Shown: positions 16,785 to 24,584 of the stretch, piece by piece
How the letters are laid out: each line of letters opens with the position of its first letter
How positions within the stretch are numbered: the stretch's first letter is position 1
Origin: an uncultured Bacilli bacterium
GTDB lineage: Bacteria; Bacillota_I; Bacilli_A; RFN20; CAG-631
DNA: 64,000 bases
Assembly (NCBI GenBank): GCA_947627355.1
Contig: CANQVX010000001.1
Span: 1 to 64,000, forward strand
Direction: 5' to 3'
The notes under the pieces: model-generated
What the model was told of the DNA's origin: nothing
Database searches by the model: none
Seen by the model: only the letters and a program-made list of their open reading frames with translations
Made by a program: the position numbers and the translations under genes

Positions 16785-18885
16785 TATAATAATACAGCAA
16801 ATTTTTAAGGATATTAGAACGAGTATTGCAGTTTTTTACACGATTTGTACGTTCTAAAATAGCATAAATTTTTAGGGTATTAGAACATATGCTTTTGCTT
16901 TTGACGCTTTTAAAATCGTTCTAAAATAGCATAAATTTTTAGTGTATTAGAACCAATCGCTCGCTTTTGTGCTTCTGTTGCCAGTTCTAAAATAGCATAA
17001 ATTTTTAGGGTATTAGAACCATATATATAATTAACTTGACCGGTGGTTAGTTCTAAAATAGCATAAATTTTTAGGGTATTAGAACGTGTTCAATACTTGT
17101 AAGAATTGATTGTTGGTTCTAAAATAGCATAAATTTTTAGGGTATTAGAACGGTCAAGATATAGGCTACTTATCAATTACTCAGTTCTAAAATAGCATAA
17201 ATTTTTAGGGTATTAGAACTTGATTTGAGCAATTAAGATAAATCTTAACAGTTCTAAAATAGCATAAATTTTTAGGGTATTAGAACTCTTCGTTGTATAA
17301 TATATAATTGTTATCTTGTTCTAAAATAGCATAAATTTTTAGGGTATTAGAACACATTCAAAAAATAAATATTTATTTATGTTAGTTCTAAAATAGCATA
17401 AATTTTTAGGGTATTAGAACAATTATTTTGGTAAAGATAAAGTTATAAGTGAGTTCTAAAATAGCATAAATTTTTAGGGTATTAGAACATCATTTATAAT
17501 ATATACTAATTAGTTTGAGTTCTAAAATAGCATAAATTTTTAGGGTATTAGAACCATCCTTTGCATTAGAATTTAAAAAAGCCTGTTCTAAAATAGCATA
17601 AATTTTTAGGGTATTAGAACTATCAGATTTAATAGACTCAGGAAGTTTATGTTCTAAAATAGCATAAATTTTTAGGGTATTAGAACAAAGATAATAGATA
17701 GTAACAATTCTAAAATGTTCTAAAATAGCATAAATTTTTAGGGTATTAGAACGTGTTCAATTCTTTTTAGAATTGGTTGTTGGTTCTAAAATAGCATAAA
17801 TTTTTAGGGTATTAGAACTAGATAGATGCTAGTAAAATCATATCCATTTTTAGTTCTAAAATAGCATAAATTTTTAGGGTATTAGAACTCATTGTTGCTT
17901 TGTCTATTGTTTTTGAGTGTTCTAAAATAGCATAAATTTTTAGGGTATTAGAACGACCAAGAATATATATGATAGCATGGAACTAGTTCTAAAATAGCAT
18001 AAATTTTTAGGGTATTAGAACCTACTGATTATTCATATTTACGCAATTTAATGTTCTAAAATAGCATAAATTTTTAGGGTATTAGAACAATTTCATAATA
18101 TCTATTGTAAACTTGTACGTTCTAAAATAGCATAAATTTTTAGGGTATTAGAACTCTTTTAATTATCTTTCTTGCTCGAAGGTATGTTCTAAAATAGCAT
18201 AAATTTTTAGGGTATTAGAACTTGATTTGAACAATTAAGATAGATTTTAACTGTTCTAAAATAGCATAAATTTTTAGGGTATTAGAACTAATTGTGGTAG
18301 AATATATATAGAAAGGTAAGTTCTAAAATAGCATAAATTTTTAGGGTATTAGAACATATATTTATTTATTTATTTATTTAATTAAGTTCTAAAATAGCAT
18401 AAATTTTTAGGGTATTAGAACAGAAGCATACGGGGAAGACCAATAAAGAAAGTTCTAAAATAGCATAAATTTTTAGGGTATTAGAACTTAATAAATGTAT
18501 ATATTCTTGTATATTTTGTTCTAAAATAGCATAAATTTTTAGGGTATTAGAACTGATTGTTGCTTTTATGATTTCAATCCTATGTTCTAAAATAGCATAA
18601 ATTTTTAGGGTATTAGAACTCCTAGCCCTTACACCTCCTTCTTAATTATGTTCTAAAATAGCATAAATTTTTAGGGTATTAGAACTGGTTTAGGTGTAGT
18701 TTTTGGTTTAGCAAACGTTCTAAAATAGCATAAATTTTTAGGGTATTAGAACACTCTTCATATACTCTTTCTAAACATTTTAGTTCTAAAATAGCATAAA
18801 TTTTTAGGGTATTAGAACTAGTGTTGGACTTTTACTATGTTCATTCTTGGTTCTAAAATAGCATAAATTTTTAGGGTATTAGAAC
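16785..18885 (-). CRISPR. Type II-A CRISPR array, 32 repeats and 31 spacers
   Basis: There are 36-nt repeats; in the transcribed (minus) sense each starts GTTCTAATACCC and ends ATTTTAGAAC. The first complete copy is at 18850-18885 and the last at 16851-16886, with a degenerate terminal copy at 16785-16820. Spacers are mostly 30-32 nt, with one of 34 at 17819-17852. The orientation is set by three facts: the tracrRNA anti-repeat is on the minus strand, the decayed repeats (16785-16820, and 16918-16953 with one substitution) are at the low-coordinate end, and the cas genes run into the high-coordinate end. Two pairs of spacers are near-identical. The spacer at 18356-18385 is a TTTA-type simple repeat. 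Confidence 0.99.
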
Positions 18886-18911
18886 CTCAAATAAATTATA
18901 CAACATATTCT
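18886..18911 (-). promoter_or_regulatory. Very short CRISPR leader with TATAAT
   Basis: Only 26 nt separate the csn2 stop codon from the first repeat. A perfect -10 TATAAT (18895-18900) lies there on the minus strand and would start transcription 2-3 nt before the first repeat. The -35 region falls inside the csn2 3' end and is weak. Leader sequences for integration must therefore overlap the end of csn2. Confidence 0.55.
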
Positions 18912-19793
18912 TTATTTTTTAAATATTTGTTTTTGGATGTAACAATTTTCTAACGTCTCTTTTACCACGGTTTTGAATTGTGAAATATTATATGTAAATG
19001 CTAAATGAAATAAATATTCATAAATATCATTTTCATTTGCTAAATCAAGCCAATTAAAATCCAATAAAACCATATTTTCAATGGGAATTTCGTAATAATA
19101 CGAATTATTATAAATTATCATTGAAATATTTTCGGGCATTTCTTCTAGTTTATTATAAATTTTAGATGTAATTAAAGGTAATTCAGAAAGAATAATTATT
19201 TCTTTTGTTGATTTTGAAGCAATTCGCTTTATCATCTCTAATTGCAACAAAATGATTGTTTCATATGATAAGTCTATATTGTTTAATTCCATACCAGATT
19301 GAATAATAGTTGGTATTATAAGTTTAATTAAACTTTTGAAATTGAAATCATCATTTTGTGCTATCATATGAATTTCTTTTTCATCATTTAAAGAAATAGA
19401 AAGAGTTTCTTCTAAATCGATATTTATTAAAGATATTAATAACTCTTTCAATGTTGTAAAGCCTTCATCATATTCAATATTTTCAAGACACGTTTCATAA
19501 AATTTTAAAATAATAGATTTACTATTCATTTTAGCATCTAAACTAAAATCATAATTACTATTTATTTCAAAAAACAAAGTGTTTTTGATATCTACATTTT
19601 CATCATTCAATTTCAAATTACAATAATTACTATTTTCTTTGCTATATTCACTTAAAGTTGTTTTATTAAAGTAAGAACGTATACATTTAAATGCTTCATA
19701 AACATCATCGTATCTATTGCCATAAAGTATTTTATAGTTTTGAATATTCATATCATATTCGTGTTGATTAATATAACATTGTATTCTTTTCAT
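18912..19793 (-). CDS. csn2: Csn2, large variant (type II-A adaptation protein)
   Basis: A 293-residue protein, longer than the classic 220-residue Csn2 and nearer the large Csn2 forms seen with S. aureus- or S. thermophilus-type systems. Similarity to Csn2 is weak but present in the C-terminal half: EIIILSELPLITSKIYNKL followed by the YYYEIP and LLDFNWLDL stretch corresponds to the Csn2 region in which a helix is followed by a final strand and the ID-DLCEI end. Csn2 forms a ring that binds free DNA ends during spacer acquisition. Its start lies 2 nt after the cas2 stop. The gene ends 26 nt from the array. Confidence 0.75.
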   Translation of the reverse strand: MKRIQCYINQHEYDMNIQNYKILYGNRYDDVYEAFKCIRSYFNKTTLSEYSKENSNYCNLKLNDENVDIKNTLFFEINSNYDFSLDAKMNSKSIILKFYETCLENIEYDEGFTTLKELLISLINIDLEETLSISLNDEKEIHMIAQNDDFNFKSLIKLIIPTIIQSGMELNNIDLSYETIILLQLEMIKRIASKSTKEIIILSELPLITSKIYNKLEEMPENISMIIYNNSYYYEIPIENMVLLDFNWLDLANENDIYEYLFHLAFTYNISQFKTVVKETLENCYIQKQIFKK

Positions 19794-19795
19794 AA

Positions 19796-20116
19796 TTATA
19801 ATAATACCAATGGATCAATTGTAATCTTAGATTCCTGGTTGCTTTTTCCTCCTACAATTATTTCAATATCGTTGTATTGTTTTTCTGTAACAATCATTAT
19901 TCTAATATTTCCTCTACAAGGAACATTTTTTCGTATAACTTTAACAAATGCATGAGCTGCATCAATGTTGTTAAATGTTTTGCAATAGACTGAATATTGT
20001 AGCATGATATAGCCGTTTTTAAGTAAGAATTTTCTAAACTTTGTATAAATGCGAATTTCTTTGTTACTTGTCATTGGTAAATCAAAAAATATCATCATTT
20101 TCATAAAACTATACAT
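19796..20116 (-). CDS. cas2: CRISPR-associated endonuclease Cas2
   Basis: A 106-residue Cas2. The ferredoxin-fold start MMIFFDLPM carries the conserved Asp (residue 12). KFRKFLLKNGYIMLQYSVY matches the second strand-helix unit. The start at 20116 overlaps the cas1 stop (ATGTATAG), and the resulting N-terminus (MYSFMKMM) resembles that of S. pyogenes Cas2. Starts at 20104 or further upstream at 20200 are possible but less likely. Cas2 dimers bridge two Cas1 dimers in the spacer-integration complex. Confidence 0.93.
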   Translation of the reverse strand: MYSFMKMMIFFDLPMTSNKEIRIYTKFRKFLLKNGYIMLQYSVYCKTFNNIDAAHAFVKVIRKNVPCRGNIRIMIVTEKQYNDIEIIVGGKSNQESKITIDPLVLL

Positions 20117-21002
20117 CATAAACTTGAACCAACGGAAATAAAACTTCAGTTCCATTTTCAAAATAATTAATAATCGATTCAACATAAATATCAATAGCAT
20201 TAGAAATTGTTTGTTTTTTATTATCTATTTCGATTTTGTTTGTTAACAATTTAATTATTGAAATGCGATGTTCTCTTGTTAAAACTTGTTCTTCAATTAG
20301 ATTTTTATAAACAAACATATCAATAATAGGCCTAAAAACTTCAAGCAAATCATCAGCTAAATTAAAATCATTGCTTTCGCCTTTGTGAAAGATGCCAAGC
20401 ATACAATTAAGTCCTTTACTTACTAAAGACTTAGCAATCATTGCTCTTAAAACAATATATCCATAATTTAGGCCGGCATTTATACAATCTTCACTAAATC
20501 GTTTAAACTTTTCTCCAAATAAAGCACGAAAATATGCTTTTGCAGCCAATCCTTCACGATTTGATTTATCATAATATTCAACATCGTTTTCAAATTCTTC
20601 TAACATATTAATATAGTAATTATCTTTTTGATTTTGCCTTAATACATAATTTTGATTATGTATTTTGTGTTTAACAATTTCTTTCCATAAATTACCTTTT
20701 TTATCTTCATCCCATTTTAATTGCTTTAAAAATATTTTACTAGACAAGCAATTCCCCGACAAAGGTAACATTTGAGATACTGGCAAATGTGAATGATTAC
20801 AAATAATGAAATTAATATTGCATTCATTACATTTATAAATCAAACTTGCAGTTAAATTTAACTTATAGTTGTCGATTACTATCGTGTCAATATCTTTTAA
20901 TGGTATAAGAAAACTTTCCTCATTTTCTTTTGTCACCTTTAAATTATCTAAATAGAGACTTAAATTGTTATTTTCCTCGATATATATTGTTCTCCAACCC
21001 AT
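20109..21002 (-). CDS. cas1: CRISPR-associated integrase Cas1
   Basis: A 297-residue type II Cas1. The metal-binding catalytic residues are visible: Glu150 in NREGLAAKAYF, His206 in GIFHKGESNDF and Glu221 at the end of LADDLLEVFRP. With Cas2 it inserts new spacers at the leader end. There is no clear Shine-Dalgarno before the ATG; the tracrRNA terminator lies only 17 nt upstream and a TATAAT at 21010-21015 ends 7 nt before the start codon. Expression may depend on terminator readthrough or on a near-leaderless transcript. Confidence 0.96.
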   Translation of the reverse strand: MGWRTIYIEENNNLSLYLDNLKVTKENEESFLIPLKDIDTIVIDNYKLNLTASLIYKCNECNINFIICNHSHLPVSQMLPLSGNCLSSKIFLKQLKWDEDKKGNLWKEIVKHKIHNQNYVLRQNQKDNYYINMLEEFENDVEYYDKSNREGLAAKAYFRALFGEKFKRFSEDCINAGLNYGYIVLRAMIAKSLVSKGLNCMLGIFHKGESNDFNLADDLLEVFRPIIDMFVYKNLIEEQVLTREHRISIIKLLTNKIEIDNKKQTISNAIDIYVESIINYFENGTEVLFPLVQVYDV

Positions 21003-21018
21003 AAAACATATTATAAAT

Positions 21019-21124
21019 AAAAAAGGAGCTTGCGCTCCTGATTTCAGGAGTCATCTTGCGATGACCCTTTGTTCTAATAGATCCTTAAAAATCTATGCTA
21101 TTTTGCAAAGTACCCTAACCTTGC
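21019..21124 (-). ncRNA. tracrRNA
   Basis: About 106 nt on the minus strand. The 5' hairpin GCAAGG-UUAGGGUA-CUUUGC (21105-21124) is followed by the anti-repeat (21071-21104), which pairs with the crRNA repeat: 9 bp with repeat positions 1-9, a 1x3 internal bulge, 3 bp, a one-nt bulge and 18 bp. The tail has hairpins GTCATC/GATGAC (21050-21065), TCCTG/CAGGA (21036-21049) and the terminator GGAGC/GCTCC with six T (21019-21038). The last two hairpins share bases, so their full forms exclude each other. It lies between cas9 and cas1 rather than upstream of cas9. Confidence 0.9.
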
Positions 21125-21126
21125 AA

Positions 21127-24100
21127 TTAAAGTATATCGATTTTCCCCTCTAAAGTCAATGGTTCTTTCGCAATTTGATGTACATTTCCTAGTACATCCA
21201 CATGGTATTTATTAACTTTTTTAGTCTTTCTTCCAATTACTTTTAAAATTTGGCCTTTTGTTGATGAAGAAACATTTTTAACTTCAATTTGATTTGTTTT
21301 TTGATTATTTACACTTGAAAAACGATAAAGTGTCGCCACATCATTTTCATCAACTATTTCAATAAATTCATTTGTATAAAAACTATACAAGAATTCGGCT
21401 GATGGAGAAATTTTTCTTCTTTCTTTTTCCGAATTATACCAATTTTCATCAATGTAATATTTATTTCCTTTAAATTTTACATTTTGGTATGAAAGAGCAA
21501 TAAATTTATAAGCTCCATTATCAATGTATAAATCCATCCTCCATGGTTTTATTTGTAATAAAACAACATGTTTGTTATTTTTTGGAATATAATTATGAGA
21601 TATATCAATATGTGCACCTAAAGCACCATCTACATACTTTAAGCTTTTAATTAAAGGACCATTACCTTTTTTGCTATATTTTCTTATTGGACCATGCTCT
21701 TCTTTATATTTTAAAAACGGATTATCTTCATTTGGATAAGCATCAATAATTTTTTTAATTAAATCAAATGTTTGTTTATCATAACGATATGCTAACAACT
21801 TATTTTCTGCTTCACCTTTTTTAAATAACTTAACTATATTCCCAGCAGTTTTTTTATCATAAATATCTTTATATTTACGAATGACATATTCTTTATCATC
21901 TAAAACTCTTGTGCCGCAAATTGTTTCATCAGATAATGAACGATTTACTTTTCTATCAACTTTCCAAGAATATTTTATTTTTTCCGCATAATCTTTTATT
22001 TGACCAATTTTTTTCATAGTATCGAAATCAAAAATATCATTTTCAATTACTTCACCAGTTTCTTTAATTACGATTTTATCATCGGAATAATTAAATGAAT
22101 GTCTTTCTTTCCATGATTCTTTTTCTAATAATCTAATTAAAAATTTACTATTACGGATAATAGACATAATTAATGCATCTACTGCATGATGTTCATAATA
22201 ATCTCTATTTTTTTCTAATTTAGCTTTTTTTCTAAATTGATCAGTAATAGAGCCACGGATTGTAAACACTTTTGTGTTAATTTCACTATATTTGAAAAAT
22301 GATTGTAAATTATTTAATAACAATCGTGATGCATAGCGAGTATCAACCAAATTTCTTTCGATAAATTTCTTTTGTACTTCAGGATCTGAAAAATCGCCTT
22401 CAAAAAGTAAATTATTTAATTTGTCTTTTCTATCCTTGGTTTTATAAAATTCATTGCATAACACCCACGCTTTAAATTGTTCATAAGTAATTGGTGCTGC
22501 ACCACTCATAAAATATTGGAATGGAGTTCGTTGACCTTTTGCTTGGTTTTCGTCTGCGTATACTAAAACTTTATTGTTGAACGAATCAACTCCAGATAAA
22601 GAAAGTGATAAAATATGATCAATTTCAAACATTTTTCCATTAACATCATTCAATAAGTCTTCTATTCCTATTTTCTTTTGAGAATATGGAGATTTCCAAT
22701 TTTGTTCTTGGGCCAAGCGCAGTTTCAATCTAGTTTTTCCGTTCATCCTTGAAAAATAACTTGCATATTTTTCATCAATTTCGGCATTTATTGCAGCATT
22801 TCTTTTTTGAAAATCTAATATTGCTTTCTTTTCTTCGTCGCTGTTTTTTTCTCTTGCCATTTCAACAACAATCGAATCTAATTCACCATATTGACTACGA
22901 ATTTTATTAATGACTTTAACAGCTTCACGATATGCTCTTACAACAACCGGATTGGTTAGTGTTTCAATATCACAAGGAATTGTTTTAGTTAATATAATAT
23001 TGCCGTTTTCATCGTTAGAATTTAATTTTAATCTTGCAGAAATTTGCATTTGGTTTTCATAGCCATCTTTCATTTCATCAATAAATAATTTCAATGCCTT
23101 GTATGATAGAAAACCATAATTAGAAATACCACTAATATTAGCTAAGACTATTGCATCTTTTTCATCAATTTCTGGATCCAAATCTAGAATATTTTCTTTT
23201 CTTTCTTCGATATCTTTTGTGCCGGTTAAAATTTCAATAACTCTATCACACAATGTTTTATCATCAATAAGCTTCCGATTTAATCCTTCATTTTTTATAC
23301 ACTTTCGAATTGCATTATATCCCTTAAATTCAGTAAAAATAGGCTTTTCATTTTTATCAATTCTATAACCAGAAATAAATTCTTCTGGTACAGATGTGAT
23401 TTTTGATATTTCCTTTAAAGTAATCGTTCCTTTAGCATTAATATATTCATTAATAATTATATCTTTTTCTTCTGGAGTTATTTTACCTTTTTCATGATTG
23501 CTATCAGCCAACGTAAGATTATTTAAATCATTATATAAATTGTAAAGGCAATATGTATAAGAATTAATAGCCGCTCTAGGTTCATCTTTAAAAATCGAGC
23601 ATTTGCCCCTCATTTTTTCAATCAAATTAATAGGTTCGGTTTGATTTAAAGTTAGATATCTTCCGTATTTTGTTGGTGAATTTGGTCCTCCTGGGCCTTC
23701 ACTAAAATGACGTTTTGAAGAAATAATTTCAACTATTTTTTCACAAAGTTCAGAAGATAAATCTTGATTTGATAAAATTTGTCTTACTTCTTTAATATAA
23801 TCAGATGTTTTAAAAATATTTTGGGAACCTCTAATTTTATTATTCTTTTCAAAACGTTCTAATTGTATCTCACAAACAAATTTGTTTTCATTTTTAAGAG
23901 CCAAACTGTTTTCTTTAATGACTGATTTTGCCTTACCTTCATCAGATGAATCAGAATCAGTAGCAATTTCTAAACTATTTCCTCTTAACTTTGCAATGTG
24001 AAGCAATGCAACACATAATTCATTATTATTTAATTTTCCATGTAGTCCTTTGCATCTAGCTTCATAAGGATTGCAATTGTAATTTGAAAAAGATTCATCT

Positions 24101-24327
24101 AAAATTCCGTTAGCCTTTAACAATTGTTTTAACCGGTAAATACGGAATTTTCTACGTCTTTTTAATCTTCTTGATGATCTTTTTTGTCTCCTGTTTTGAT
24201 TTTCTTTAGGGGTGCCTTCTTCAAAAAGTCTAACACCGGCATCAACTATTTTGTTTGAATCATTATCATATAGTCCATAGCCAACAGAAGTAATACCAAT
24301 ATCAATCCCTAAAACTAATTTTGCCAT
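21127..24327 (-). CDS. cas9: Compact type II-A Cas9, S. aureus Cas9-like
   Basis: A 1066-residue RNA-guided nuclease aligning with SaCas9 over its length. RuvC-I is at GIDIGITSVGYGL (Asp9), followed by an Arg-rich bridge helix near 46-65 and a recognition lobe to about 450. RuvC-II is IVVEMAREKN (Glu489). The HNH domain has EIDHILSLSLS (His571) and Asn594. RuvC-III is HHAVDALIMS (His714, Asp717). A SaCas9-like PAM-interacting domain closes the protein. All nuclease residues are intact. In the PAM loop the two Asn (1007-1008) and Glu1015 are kept, but the SaCas9 Arg991 and Arg1015 positions appear to be Gln1013 and Gln1026. The start at 24327 has GGAGG about 11 nt upstream; an in-frame start 36 nt earlier is less likely. 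Confidence 0.98.
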   Translation of the reverse strand: MAKLVLGIDIGITSVGYGLYDNDSNKIVDAGVRLFEEGTPKENQNRRQKRSSRRLKRRRKFRIYRLKQLLKANGILDESFSNYNCNPYEARCKGLHGKLNNNELCVALLHIAKLRGNSLEIATDSDSSDEGKAKSVIKENSLALKNENKFVCEIQLERFEKNNKIRGSQNIFKTSDYIKEVRQILSNQDLSSELCEKIVEIISSKRHFSEGPGGPNSPTKYGRYLTLNQTEPINLIEKMRGKCSIFKDEPRAAINSYTYCLYNLYNDLNNLTLADSNHEKGKITPEEKDIIINEYINAKGTITLKEISKITSVPEEFISGYRIDKNEKPIFTEFKGYNAIRKCIKNEGLNRKLIDDKTLCDRVIEILTGTKDIEERKENILDLDPEIDEKDAIVLANISGISNYGFLSYKALKLFIDEMKDGYENQMQISARLKLNSNDENGNIILTKTIPCDIETLTNPVVVRAYREAVKVINKIRSQYGELDSIVVEMAREKNSDEEKKAILDFQKRNAAINAEIDEKYASYFSRMNGKTRLKLRLAQEQNWKSPYSQKKIGIEDLLNDVNGKMFEIDHILSLSLSGVDSFNNKVLVYADENQAKGQRTPFQYFMSGAAPITYEQFKAWVLCNEFYKTKDRKDKLNNLLFEGDFSDPEVQKKFIERNLVDTRYASRLLLNNLQSFFKYSEINTKVFTIRGSITDQFRKKAKLEKNRDYYEHHAVDALIMSIIRNSKFLIRLLEKESWKERHSFNYSDDKIVIKETGEVIENDIFDFDTMKKIGQIKDYAEKIKYSWKVDRKVNRSLSDETICGTRVLDDKEYVIRKYKDIYDKKTAGNIVKLFKKGEAENKLLAYRYDKQTFDLIKKIIDAYPNEDNPFLKYKEEHGPIRKYSKKGNGPLIKSLKYVDGALGAHIDISHNYIPKNNKHVVLLQIKPWRMDLYIDNGAYKFIALSYQNVKFKGNKYYIDENWYNSEKERRKISPSAEFLYSFYTNEFIEIVDENDVATLYRFSSVNNQKTNQIEVKNVSSSTKGQILKVIGRKTKKVNKYHVDVLGNVHQIAKEPLTLEGKIDIL
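21131..21159 (-). promoter_or_regulatory. tracrRNA promoter inside the cas9 3' end
   Basis: TTGACT (21154-21159) and TATACT (21131-21136) are spaced by exactly 17 nt on the minus strand. The predicted start is G at 21124, which is the first base of the tracrRNA 5' hairpin. The -35 lies within the last codons of cas9. Confidence 0.85.
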
Positions 24328-24462
24328 AAAACACTTAACCTCCTTATATAATTTTGAATTCAAAAATTGTTATAAAAAGTTCCCTTTCGACTAAATAATA
24401 CCACAAAGAAATAATGAAATAAAGCAAAACAAATGCGTGTCGCTTTTTTTGTACACAACTCG

Positions 24463-24491
24463 TTTTATATAATACTGATTCACTCGGTCAA
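24463..24491 (-). promoter_or_regulatory. Promoter of cas9
   Basis: TTGACC (24486-24491) and TATAAA (24463-24468) lie on the minus strand with 17 nt spacing. The predicted 5' UTR is about 130 nt. An extended -10-like TGGTATTAT nearer the gene (24395-24403) is a weaker alternative. Confidence 0.65.
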
Positions 24492-24528
24492 ATGGTGTAT
24501 TTTATTGAAATTATTTTGATATATATTT

Positions 24529-24550
24529 GAAACTTTTTTGAAACTTTTTT
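24529..24550. repeat. Tandem 11-nt direct repeat upstream of the cas9 promoter
   Basis: Two exact copies of GAAACTTTTTT at 24529-24539 and 24540-24550 lie about 40 nt upstream of the cas9 -35. The 11-nt period is one helical turn. A near-identical tandem pair occurs at 54202-54223, so this may be a regulator binding site. Confidence 0.5.
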
Positions 24551-24556
24551 ACAACT

Positions 24557-24580
24557 TAAAACGCCTCAATTGAGGCGTTA
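24557..24580 (-). terminator. Terminator after the 180-residue gene
   Basis: AACGCCTCAATTGAGGCGTT is a perfect palindrome followed by TTTT on the minus strand. It lies just after the stop of the upstream gene and insulates cas9 from it. Confidence 0.7.
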
Positions 24581-24584
24581 GTAT

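Noticed and set aside
17889-18583. Third related spacer pair (17889-17918 and 18554-18583, sharing ATTGTTGCTTT)
   Set aside because: Only about 11 nt in common and the rest unrelated; this can occur by chance in AT-rich spacers.
24364-24580. Missing tracrRNA upstream of cas9
   Set aside because: No anti-repeat match was found in this region on either strand; the real tracrRNA lies between cas9 and cas1.
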